Shown: positions 47,240 through 58,482 of the stretch, piece by piece | Layout of the letters: every line of letters begins with the position of its first letter | Position numbering within the stretch: position 1 is the stretch's first letter | Origin: Medicago truncatula | Taxonomy: Eukaryota > Streptophyta > Magnoliopsida > Fabales > Fabaceae | NCBI RefSeq assembly: GCF_003473485.1 | Contig: NC_053043.1 | Location: 3,482,001-3,546,000 of the forward strand | Reading direction: 5' to 3' | Length of the DNA: 64,000 nucleotides | Notes under the pieces: model-generated | What the model was told of the DNA's origin: nothing | The model's input: the letters and a program-made list of their open reading frames with translations, nothing else | The model's database searches: none | Translations under genes and position numbers: made by a program

Positions 47240-50200
47240 TTATGCAGCAGGTTGCTCCTCAGTTGCAGAGGCTTCTTTCTGGGGTTCCTCTGCAGGGCCG
47301 TTAGAGGCCACGTCCTTTGGTTGTGATCCTGATGCACCTTCAGCTGCTGACCCAGTTGCTTTGGATGATGTTTCTTTTCCATCCTTTGCGTCTTTGGCAT
47401 CTTTAGCAGGAGCAGGTGGTGGAGGAATCATGTGAGGTGGTGGTGTATGCTTCAGCTTTAGCAGTATTTGTCGCATCCTGGAAAGATCTGTGGGTTTGCC
47501 GGGCTTAGGGCCTTGGACAACAGTGATTGATGGCTTCTTATCCTGGTCTTTTTTGCCTCTCCTCTTTTCAATGTTGGCAACCTCACGAGGAATGAGCTCT
47601 GCAATTGTCTTCCAATAAGCTTTGTCTGCCTCTTTGTGAAACTTCTCTTGATTAGCTACGAACAACTGCTCCATAGACAAATTTCAATTTATATTCAAAT
47701 TACATGAGCATAAGAAAATGCATCAGTCAAAAAAGATAATCAAAATGCTGGTAAATCTTACCTTCTCCCTTTCTCTATTTTGAACCTTGTTAGTCTCAAC
47801 ATTAAGCTTCCTTTTCTCATAGAAAGCCACCTTATATTCCTCAGCCTCCTCAATAATCTTCAATCTCATTTCTTTTTCCCTTTTCTCCTTCTCCTCTAGC
47901 TCAATGGCATTTTGACTGTACAAGGAAGGCCAGAGACATTCATTGTTTCATGACAACTGAGTTCATCAAAACTTCATAGCTCCTAAATCTTTATTGGACT
48001 AAAATCAGAAATTATGAGAAGTATTGTTCTTTGTTTAAGAATAAGCTTGCTTCTAATAACTTTACAAACAGGAGATTTACATTACCAGCATTAAATTTCT
48101 TTGGCTCAAATTTATTAATGTTATTAACTATACTAATGTGAAGAGAAGCTTTGGAGCAATGGTTTAAGTTGCTGCCTTAAGAAATCACTGGTTCAAATAG
48201 TGCAATCAGCCTCTTGCAAATACAAGATAATTGCCCATAATAAACACATAATGGATCCCATGTGCCCTTATTGTAACAGGAATTTATAACAATAGGTTGC
48301 CCTACATTAACTATGCTATGCCTATATCGCATTGACCTATTATTTTAGGCTGTAATCGGAAGTAGCAATTTACAGCCATTTTTTGAAATCTATAACACTG
48401 AACTCTTTTTTTTTTTTTGGTAGTGTTATAACACTGAACTCTAAACATTCTATCTAGGCTCCAACAAAATACATAAATGTTTCCCGATAAGCATGAACCT
48501 TGCCATTAATATAAATATTTCATATCAAAATTAGAATCCTAATTTTTGTATTGTTACTTGACCCTACATAAAAGATTGATCACACGGTATACAAATCAAA
48601 TCAAAACAACACAAATTCATTTTTTTGACCATAGGACAGTCGCTCGGCATGATATGTCAACTATTATAAAGTTTTCAAATCAAACAGATGAGCAATCATG
48701 GAAAACTGACTAGAAATAGTAGGGTGAAGTGTTGTGACTGCAAGGAAGACGCGATCATTGTAAAACCATATAAGATATTAAGATCAATGCTTTTTTACTC
48801 ATAAAAGATAAATGCTAGCCAGCAGTCTTCAACACACTATTTCGGAACACCCTTTATTATTAAGTTAAATCCATGCAAGTCTCATTAAACTATGTAAGTG
48901 TCACTCCTCATTTGAATTTTGACCCTACTCCTTATCCAGGGAAACTCAAGAATTTCCCCCAACCATAAAGATCGTGTCAAAAAAGGTATGTTAAAAAGCG
49001 TATCTCACTGTATAAATCGTGAAGGGCAAGACCCTTTATCTCAATGTAAAACAGACAGGGTATTTAGGGAAAGTATAAATATAAACAGGGGAGGAATACG
49101 TTAAGAAGGCCATGAAGACCTGGTTATAACATCTGATAACACATGTTTACAAGAGTTAACTTCTTTTTTAGTTTAATTACACCGTACACTCAATAACATC
49201 AGCATATTTGCATAACCAGATTTGTCCAACATCTATCGATCCGTAAATTACATCAGAGGAAGAGGGAGAGAGAATAACAGAAAGAGAAACAGACAGAAAA
49301 TTATGCCATGATTATCTATTATAAAAACCCACTGGACTAAGGGTCAGTTTGTTTTGTATTTTTTTTTTTAAAAAAATAACTATTTTTTAACCAAAAAAAC
49401 CACTTTTATTATTTTAATAGTGTTTGTTTCATATTTTTTTTTTAAAATAAAAAAATCATTTTTAACCTCAAAATGAAAAGTTATTCCTAGTAGCTTTTCC
49501 AAAATCTATTTTTTTTCTAAAAACAAGGAACTCAAGTGTAAGAGCTTCAAATCTTAAAAAACGCACCCTAAGTCTTAGAGAACTCGGAACTTTCATGCTA
49601 TATTTACCATAAAAAGCTCACAAAAATTTAAAAAATGTGTTCAAGAGGATCTGATGCAATCCTCATCAAGATTTATTATGACCCAGTTTTTTGTAAATTG
49701 CTCGACAGATCCAAGTTCAACAGGGGAGATATCTAAAACCCAATAATGTTACCTTAAATATATGACTATCCAACTTCAAATAGCAAAGGCATCAGACAAT
49801 GACTACCCTTTGGTTAACATACAAATTACAATCCAATAAAGTGAGCAGTACACACGAAAAGCCTAAAAAATGGAACTGAGACACTGTTCTATAAGTAGCC
49901 CGGGAGTTTGCAACACGCACAACCGAGAATTGAAATCTAAGTGCAACTAACACCATAATCTTTTCTGTGCCATGAAATTTACCCTAACGAATACCTCACC
50001 GCAGATCCAACTTCCATTACCATAAGTAAAATATCAATTATTCCTCTCATATTACAAATTCAAACTTCTTCCACCCAAATATATTTTGTTACTAGTGTAT
50101 ACAAATCAATTCCTCCCTAGAGAACTTTACTAAATTTCTTAGGAAAATCATATTTCATATCTTACTATAGTGCAACTAACTACCACAAGTAAAATCGCAA

Positions 50201-50770
50201 TTGCAATTGCAACTAACTAATTTCATGAACTCGTTTGTTTCTATCAATAAGATCAAGTTTCATCAATACCTAATTCATAATCCTAATTATTTACAATAAC
50301 CGCAAAAAACTTCATAATCGAATTTCTAGGTCAAAGCAAAGTCATAACAGTCACAGATCTAAGCAAATTCAAACAAGATCCAACAAAATTCACGAAACTT
50401 CAACTTACCGGCGCCATTCGCGAAGAGCGTAACCTTCCTCCGACTCCATCTCACCAGGTGGAGGAAGAATCGGACCATCAGAAACAAAAACACCGTCATC
50501 ATCACCATAACCGTTTCCGTTATCGTTCCCGTTTTCTACAGTAACCGATTCAAACGGAGAAGGAGAGTAACCAGGATTGGGATCACTGAATCCGTAGATC
50601 TCCGGTGAAGTAGTTTCAGCGGCGGCGTGATCGACGGTGACATCGCCGTCGAAATTGGAGTAACCGCCGTAGCCGGAGAAGGTGTCGTCTTGATCGGAGG
50701 CGGCGAAGTTGTGAGGAGAAGATGAGTTGACGTTCAAGTCGTCAGTGAAAGCGTCGAAGGAAGAAGACAT
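47240..50770 (-). CDS. CLC: Clathrin light chain, 3 exons, 313 aa
   Basis: Regulatory subunit of clathrin triskelia in coated-vesicle formation at the plasma membrane and trans-Golgi network. Exons (gene order) 50409-50770, 47762-47915 and 47240-47665 total 942 nt in phase. The N-terminus is acidic and low-complexity ([15 protein letters not shown]) with a [10 protein letters not shown] segment before [21 protein letters not shown], the conserved heavy-chain-binding start. Residues about 120-205 form a charged coiled coil, then [12 protein letters not shown] and the plant-typical [25 protein letters not shown] stretch. The tail is Pro/Ala/Lys-rich. Arabidopsis light chains are 258-338 aa, so it is complete. 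Intron 1 is about 2.5 kb and carries an Au SINE and MITE-like sequence. Confidence 0.93.
48139..48305 (+). mobile_element. Au-type SINE in clathrin light chain intron 1
   Basis: Starts GAAGAGAAGCTTTGGAGCAA, continues with TTAAGTTGCTGCC, a box B-like CTGGTTCAAATAG and CAGCCTCTTGCAAATAC, and ends GGTTGCCCT, matching the Au SINE layout from memory. Flanks carry an imperfect duplication (ATTAACTATACTAATG left, ATTAACTATGCTATG right). Diverged, so old. Confidence 0.75.
49336..49572. mobile_element. Candidate MITE in clathrin light chain intron 1
   Basis: The left end TAAGGGTCAGTTTGTTTTG and the reverse complement of the right end TAGGGTGCGTTTTTTAAG are similar; the interior is A/T homopolymer-rich. 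The target duplication is unclear. Confidence 0.4.
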
Positions 50771-51046
50771 ATCTGCGTGTTTCTCTCTCTAGAAATTCGG
50801 TTTCTCTCTCTTACTGTGAAATGAAATGTGTAATGGCTTTGTTTGGACGGGAAGTTCAGTGCTGCTGGCTCTACGCTTTTCTTTTGACTTCTTTAATACT
50901 ACTTCATGATCAAATTTAAACAAAAAAGTGAAAAAAAGAAAAACATGTAAGAAAATGTGTCCTTTAATAATAAGATAGCTCAAACTTTTTTATAAAGTCT
51001 ATTAATTAAATAAATTAGATTAAGGTTTACAAAAAGACTATTAAAT

Positions 51047-51172
51047 ATGTTAGACTGACTTATTAAATTTTTTATATATAATATATCTTTTATTATTGAC
51101 ATAATAAAAATGTTAGACCGACTTATTAAACTTCTTATATATAATATATCTTTTGTTATTGACATAATTGAA
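51047..51172. repeat. Tandem duplication, ~63-bp unit
   Basis: ATGTTAGACTGACTTATTAA (51047) recurs as ATGTTAGACCGACTTATTAA (51110), and both are followed by TTATATATAATATATCTTTT and TTATTGACATAAT. Confidence 0.9.
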
Positions 51173-51799
51173 GTTTTTTTTTACTCAAAATAAAAATAAT
51201 TGAAGTTTTTTTATAAATTCAAGTCTTTCTATGATTTGTTTATTTAGTAGAAGGTATATTATTGTGATTAGACCTTCGTAAGATTTCGTTATTGAGCGGT
51301 AGACATATTTGTGTGTTTTAAACCTGATAGAATTTGATCTATTTAGTACTAGGTTTATAGGTGTTGATATGTCTTTAAAAAGGTTAGCTAATACCATAAA
51401 AATGAGCAAATAACGAGTAATAGGGCAGTCTCAAATCTATAATTTTTTAAGTATGTTAAACTTAGGTCTTACAAAATTCTACCCTGACTAACGATTTCCA
51501 CCCCTACTTGACCCAAAGGTCTTACCTGTTTGATGGCTGGACCAGTTTTTTAAGTTTGTTCACAGATTCATCCTTTTTATTTTTGGCAGATTTAGATTTG
51601 TATTGTATCGATGTACTCTATCAATTTGAATGAATGAATATCGTTTATTTTTGTCAAAAAAAATCATCTTTAACAAGACAAACCAACTATCAAATTTGAA
51701 ACAAAACAAAACATCATCTTTAACTCTTCACCAACAACAATGAAATTCTCATTTCTTTAATTCCACTTAAATTCTCAGAAATTCCAACAACAATTTCAT

Positions 51800-52600
51800 T
51801 TTTCAAAATTCGAAATTCTCATTTCACACAATTTCATTTTTCTACGGTATGTTCTTCAACAACAGAAATTGAAATTGAAATTGAAAGTGTGGATTTGAAA
51901 GGGGTTGCCAAAAACGAAATTGGATTTGAAAGAGCTTCATGTCAAGTTTTGATTTTGGATCTGACCAAAAACGAAATTGAAAGTGTGGATTTGAAAAGGG
52001 TTGCCACCTACTGGAAACATATTTAGGGATTTGGAGAAAGGGTTTTATTGGAATTAATAGTTGAGAAAATGGTTTTGATTTGGGAGAATTTTTTTATGTT
52101 CTTGTTGTTGCTGTTTCAAAGGAGGAGGATGGAACAGAAGATTGAATAGCGATGAAAATGGAGGAGGAGGAAACATCAGAGAAAACGTATTTGTGATTAA
52201 TTGTTGAATATATCTTATCTCTTTTTTTCTGGACTGTTTTTTTTCTGGTTTATTTGGATAGTTTTGATGAAGGCGATGAAAATGAAGAAAGTGAGAAAAA
52301 TATTAGGTGTTATAAGTTCACAGTAAAATACAATACACCCTACATAATTCAATGGTCCTCTTTTAAAGGAAAAAATCAACTGGTTAAAATTAAAAAATTT
52401 AATACGGTCTATGGTGAACCACCTTTAAATATGGTTCACCTTAGACTTTTGCTATTAAAAACTAATAGAGAAGACCAGAAGAAGTAACGACAAAAGATTT
52501 ATGAGACCAACTTAAAACACTTTATAGTTGAGCGACCAAATTAAAAATCAAAAATAAATTAAAGGACCAAATGACGGCACTTTTCATCACAAAAAACAAC
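51800..52600. mobile_element. Degenerate relative of the 56.4-57.9 kb foldback element
   Basis: The right end (GACAAAAGATTTATGAGACCA, then TAGTTGAGCGACCAAATTAAA and TTAAAGGACCAAAT) matches the right arm at 57846-57930. An interior block (GGTGAACCACCTTTAAATATGG) matches 56530-56560 in inverse order, and CAATTTCATTTTTC-type sequence resembles 57345-57380. The left arm is not recognisable. Confidence 0.5.
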
Positions 52601-53070
52601 TTTTCAATCCCCTAAAAAAAATCAAATTTTAATTCAATATACACCTTAAGTTAATTTTTCATCGTGATGTAGATCGTCTTTTTTATGGCACATGATGTAG
52701 ACGAGTTATGATATTCATTTGAAAAAAAAAAAAGGATATCTAGATACATGTATATCTAATTAAATTCCTTTATAAATTGAAATTATTTAAAAAAATATAT
52801 GATATTGTTATCGAATCGAAGAGATTATTGAAACAAAATATTACAAAGTATAGACAAACACTGCAACAATTTAACGCAATTAATAGTGTACGTGTGGCCT
52901 TGGAGAGACCCCTCATATTTACCAGGTGGAGTCCAAAGTGGTCGGTAGATAATGCATTGTTTATTCACTATTGTGTGTGGTCTGAATCATATTTTATATC
53001 ATGGGGTCCATTTTGTATATATGTACCTATCATGTGACTGAAGAGGGAAGAAGTTAGAGTATCATCAGTG

Positions 53071-55134
53071 ATGATGGAAAGGAGGTGCAAGGTGTGTGTT
53101 ACAGGTGGTGCTGGTTATATTGGTTCTCTCCTTGTCAAGAAGCTTTTGGAAAAGGGCTACACTGTCCATGCCACTCTTAGAAACTTAAGTATTCATTCTC
53201 TCCATATCTTTTTTCCTTTCTTTCCACTGTCCATTTTTTTCAGAAAATTTGGTGAGTTCATTAATTCAAGACGCGGGGATTAAAACGCTTGCGTCGATGC
53301 GTATAACATAACAGCTGCAGAACCGTTCTTTTTTTAATTAAATTTAAACGGTCCAGCAGTTGTTATGTGCAGTGCCATTAGGATCTAAATTTAGATCAAA
53401 CTCTTAATTAAGCAGGAGTTAAAAGTGAATTCATTTATTGATATCAGAGGACGAGTCCAAAGTAAGCTTTCTGAGAGGCTTTCCTCATGCAAATACAAGA
53501 TTGGTGTTATTTGAAGCTGACATATATAAACCAGATGATTTTTGGCCTGCAATTCAAGGTTGTGAGTTTGTCTTTCATGTTGCCACTCCCCTTCTACATC
53601 AAACTGATTCTCAGGTTCATTTACCAAATATTGATTATTAGTCTTTTCTTTTCTTTTGGTTATGTACTTGACATTTTTAGCCAATTTTATGGCTGCTTAA
53701 TTAACTTCTTCTAATTGACACTTCAGATATAAGAATCATCAATTTTGTTACTGAAATTGTAGTATTTGATATTTTTCTCTCTACGATCAATGAACTTTTA
53801 AAAGAATTCGTGAATTTGAAATTTTTTGTCACATCTTTAAAAGACTAATTTTGTACATTATTTATAAATTTGGTTGATATAAGTGAATGTCGATAGCACA
53901 GTTTAAGAGCATAGAGGAAGCAGCAATAGCCGGTGTAAAAAGCATAGCTGAGACTTGTATTAAATCAAGAACAGTGAGACGACTTATATACACTGGCACC
54001 GTGTTTGCTGCATCTCCACTGAAGGATGATGGGTGTGGATACAAAGACTACATCGATGAAACTTGTTGGACTCCTTTCCAGAATCTCCATCTTCCTCTCA
54101 CTCCTTTCCATAAGGTAAATAGAGAGAGAGGGTCAAATTACACGGTTATATCAATATTACATCATTCAATATTGTTTTACTCGATATATATTTTTAGTGT
54201 AATTTATTGTTAAACATTGTTGCTTCTTAACTAAACACAACAAAATTTAAATTGTACTTAACCAACATATATCATTTCTACAATTTTTTCTTCTTAATAT
54301 AACAAGTTATGGTTAATTATTTTTTAGGATTATGCTTATTCCAAGACATTAGCAGAAAGAGAATTATTAACGAGTTATGGTAAAGATGAAAATGGAAGTG
54401 GTGGATTTGAGGTGGTAAGTCTGGTTCTTGGCCTAGTGGGAGGGGAGACTCCTCTCAGTTACTTACCAGGAAGTGTTGCAGTGATTACCTCTCAGCTACA
54501 AGACAATGAAGCCTTATACCAATCTTTGAAGTTCTTAGAAGATATATGTGGAAAATGTCCAATTGTCCACATTGATGATGTTTGTGAAGCCCATATCTTT
54601 TGCGCTGAGCTTCCATCTATCAATGGCAGATTCTTGGTTGCAAACTCATATGCATCATCAGCAGAGATAGCAAATTATTATTCTCAAAACTATCCAGAGT
54701 TCAATTTGAAGGAGAAGTAAGTTACTACTTTCTATACCAAATATTAGACAAAAAATTACACGATAAATATATATGTCTGAGTTGAACTGGTCTCAGATCT
54801 CTTAAGTGATGTCTCGAGTTCGAATCTTGTAAATAAACAAATGTGATTAGAAGATAAGACCTTACTATATGTGGTCAGACAAGTTCCACAACGGAAATTA
54901 GTCATAAGCAAAGTTCGTATATATTTGCACTAATAACATGCTTATGAAAATATGTCTAAAATCTAACAAAAATTGACATTTGGTTGTAGGTATTTGGAAG
55001 GGCCAAACAGGGCAATCAAATTGGCCTCAACAAAGCTCATAGATAATGGATTTGTCTACAAATATAATCTGAAGAAGATATTAGATGATAGTATCAGATG
55101 TGCAAGAAGGACCGGCGATCTTAGTATGTCATGA
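53071..55134 (+). CDS. DFR/anthocyanidin-reductase-like NAD(P)-dependent reductase 1, 5 exons, 343 aa
   Basis: Extended short-chain dehydrogenase of the dihydroflavonol reductase group. Exons 53071-53188, 53448-53614, 53902-54114, 54328-54716 and 54990-55134 total 1032 nt in phase. N-terminal Rossmann motif [17 protein letters not shown] with GxxGxxG, the FVFHVATP strand, catalytic YxxxK as YAYSK in exon 4, and the [15 protein letters not shown] block. The best remembered relatives are legume proteins annotated as HC-toxin reductase-like or anthocyanidin reductase-like; the substrate cannot be read from sequence. The start could also be the second ATG (53074), which aligns with reductase 2. 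Lengths of 320-345 aa are normal, so it is complete. It heads a tandem pair. Confidence 0.9.
54778..54900 (+). mobile_element. SINE-like segment in reductase 1 intron 4
   Basis: GAACTGGTCTCAGATCTC and a box B-like CGAGTTCGAATCTTG lie at tRNA-like spacing. Ends uncertain. Confidence 0.4.
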
Positions 55135-56385
55135 TCTATAAGTTGTAGCATTATATTAACTAATTGATTAATTATAGACTTGCACCAAAATAGATAACAT
55201 CGATAATTTATGTACGTGTATGTTTGTGTTTTTCATCATTTCACTTCATTTATTAAGAAAAACAAACAGAGAGTGTCTCTGCCCTTGCAGCCATGCCCCA
55301 ATCACTTTCTAGTTTCTAAAAAAAAATCTTCTATCAGAAGCATATACCTAAGCTAATAATCATGCCACAACTGTGTTTCCTAATCTTCCCCGCTAAGCTT
55401 GAATATCATAAGCGGTTGGTGCTTATGACCAGTTGAGATTGTTGCTTAACTTGCTAATAGGAACGTCATGTTATGTTTTTTGCCCCCTTTTATGTTGGTT
55501 ATATCTAATGGAAAGTACCAAACTCGTTTTAGGGGTGGTTATCATAGCCACCCTTGTACTTGCTAAAGTACAATAAACATATATGGGGTTTAGACTGTTT
55601 ATGAGATGCCTTGAGAATGATCTCAAGGTGGTATTTATAGTCTGTTGTGTGCTTGTTTCAGCGTGACTTAAACCTTAAGTAAGCTGGGCTTTAGGTCTTT
55701 TACCTGATCTCTAGATGCTTCTAGAAACCAGCTAAGGCGGCGCCATCTGAAGGGCGTGCCTATGGTCCAGGGAGCATTCTGAAGGACGTCCTGACCCTTT
55801 TGGAGGGTTCTTGGGCCCTTCTAGAGGACTCTTAGGTCTTCATAAATATATTGAAGGTCCAACCCTAAATTAATTTTCTCATAATGCCTTCAGCAGAAGG
55901 TTGAATCTCAATTTGCAAATGAATGATTCACACATGAGCAAAAGGATGATAAACCTAAGCAAGAAATGCGCTGGCGGAATACTTATCAGATAAGAACATT
56001 GTTAGTGTTCTTAGGAGGCAAATCTGCAGCCAATAATTGACCTACAGATTTTACCAAATGGGGATAATACCTTTGCTCTACAAAGTGTGCTTTGCAAGGA
56101 GAAATGTACATATGATGATAAGCATATTGATCTCTTGCTTTGGTTTCGTGGTCTTTTTGTCCTCTATTAGGGCCGATAATTTAGCTAGTTTTCCTTTTCT
56201 TTTCTTCTTTTTTGCTTTTGGTTGAGTGTGGTTTGGTCCTCTCAACTCTTTTTGTTTTTCTTCTTTTCTATTTTAATGGTATTAGATTAGATATGTTTTT
56301 CACTTATCATGATTATCGAAAAGAAAGAAAGAATCTAATGAAAAGGAGCAAGTGACAAATGAGAGGATTATGTTGCATTACTATA
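55135..56385. other. Intergenic; GC-richer repeat-like block
   Basis: 55380-55870 is distinctly less AT-rich than its surroundings, with a TATA-like GTATTTATAG (55630) and words such as GGGCGTGCC and GGACGTCC. It looks like part of an LTR-type element, but I found no ends. 55870-56385 shows no recognised gene. Confidence 0.4.
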
Positions 56386-56386
56386 A

Positions 56387-57946
56387 AGGCTTAATATATC
56401 CTATGATCCCTTAATTTATTTTATTTTTTCAGTTTGATCCCTTAATTATTAAGTGTGTCAATTTGGTCACATAAGTCTTTTGTCATTTACTATTTTAGTC
56501 ATCTCTGTTGATTTTTAACATTAAATGTTTAAGGTGAACCATATTTAAAGGTGGTCCACCATATGCATTACTAAAAAATTTTATTTTAACCATTTGATTT
56601 TTTCTTTAAAAAATAGTTGTTAAATCATGTAGGGTCTATTGCACTGAACCACTAACACCTAAGTTAATCCATTTATCTTTTTCTTCCCTCATCATCTTCA
56701 ACAACAACTTCATCAATAAACTCCATAAAATCCCAAAAATAATAATTAAACCTACTATTTAATAACCACACAACCATTATCATCTTCATCAATCATCATC
56801 AACATCCCTCTTCCTAAATATTCTTCTTCATCTTCAAATCACAATCTATTATTTTCAAACAAAAAATTCAAAATTAAAAACTGAAATTATGTTTAAATTC
56901 ATCAAAATTAGCCCAACAACATATAATCATTATTATTAGAAATTAAAAATATTATTATAATATTATTATTATTATTATTAAAATTGTTGTTTAATTTGAA
57001 ATTAAAAAGAAAAGAAAAGAGAGAACAGGACAGAGAAATTAAAGAGAAAAGAAAAGAGATTAAGACATAACACGATAGAGAAAGGGGGGAGAATGTGATT
57101 TTAGGGTTTCAACTCCATCCTTCATGTTCGATTTCGACCTTCATCCATCATCAATTTGATTTCGCAATTCCACTCCTCTTCTCGTTTGGGTTCGCGATTT
57201 CGACCTCCCTCCGTCACGATTCTGCCGTCGTGTTTGTTGTGACCTGTGTTTTCTTCTATCAATTTCGCCATTAATTTCATCATCACTGAGTTGCGTTTTT
57301 AGAATTCGAAATTTCCATTTCTTGATTTGTCAGAATTCAAAGTTATTATTTCCCACAATATCATTTTTTTGCAATATAATGTTTAAGGGTTTGATTTTGG
57401 GTTCCATATGAAAAAAGCATTTAGATAATTGAAACTGGGTTTGAGCAGCAAGATGTTTAAGGTTTTTTTTTTCTTCATCTTTTTCTAGGTTTGAGCAGCA
57501 GTTTTCTCTCCATATATGATGTTAATGAAATTTTTTTTTTTTTTTTTAACTTTAGAATGCAAAAAAAATTAGTCGTTGCATATAACAGTAGCATATATGA
57601 GAGAAATGAAAGGGTGGAGGTGGGTGGTAAATTTATTTTCTTTATTTTGATATAAAGTTATTTAAGGTTTTTTTCTGGTTTTTTTTTTTTTCATTTTTTT
57701 ATGTATCTTGAAGAAGATGAAGAAGAACAAAAAAGATTAGGTGTTGATGGGTCAGTGTTGTATACAATGGATCTGCAATCAAACGGTTGAAATCATATCA
57801 AAAAACTTAAACATTAAAATACTAACGGAAATGATCGAAATAGTAAACGACAAAAGATTTATGAGACCAAATTGACACACTTAATAGTTAAGGGACCAAA
57901 CTAAAAAAATAAAATAAGTTAAAGGACCGGAGAATGTATTAAGCTT
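56387..57946. mobile_element. Foldback/Mutator-like non-autonomous element, ~1.55 kb
   Basis: Inverted arms of about 150 bp: the left GGCTTAATATATCC, then GATCCCTTAATT, AATTATTAAGTGTGTCAATT and a GTCATTTACTATTT word; the right arm is their reverse complement (ending GGACCGGAGAATGTATTAAGC). The near-duplicated flanks TACTATAAA and TTCTATAAA hint at a 9-bp target duplication. The interior has GA-rich and T-rich tracts and no recognisable transposase. Confidence 0.7.
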
Positions 57947-58482
57947 TTCTATAAAACTTTACCTTGTCTAATAGACACTGTATAATGTCTTTGCTATAAA
58001 TACTCAAAAAATCATATATCGTAATAAACACATATTCCAAACAATCAAAAAGTTCCATTTTTTCGTATTTTTATCTATTTACCTTTATGTCTTATCTTTA
58101 TTTTTTATGCATTTTGTAGTGTAGATCAAAAAATCCAAAACAACTGTGAGATAGTTCCTACCTCAGCTCAACATCAAACACTTGAAGCAATGAGAATTGC
58201 AGATGAGAAAACTCAATCGACCGCAACTAATTTGAGCCTCTATTAATAGATATAATAAACTTAAGTAATTCAATATTCAAATGATATGAAATGATGTATA
58301 ATCTTATTTTAGAAAAATGATTTTAATTACTAATAAAATATTTGGTTGTTTAAAAAACTCACAACTGATCACGTAGGATCGGGTTTGGGCATCAACTTTA
58401 GAGTCAACATTTAATTCTGGTTTTAAGTATGGGAGCTTCTAAACAGCGACTTAGTTGATATAATTATAAGGATGAAAACATA

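Larger units (their letters stand above)
50771..53070. other. Intergenic between clathrin light chain and reductase 1
   Basis: The first ~150 bp should hold the clathrin light chain promoter. Contains a 63-bp tandem duplication (51047-51172), an old copy of the foldback element found at 56.4-57.9 kb (about 51800-52600), and the reductase promoter. 52740-53060 resembles the region upstream of reductase 2. Confidence 0.55.

Noticed and set aside
56037-56225. Open frame with a hydrophobic, signal-peptide-like segment
   Set aside because: Short, AT/T-rich, no conserved motif, no promoter or splice context.
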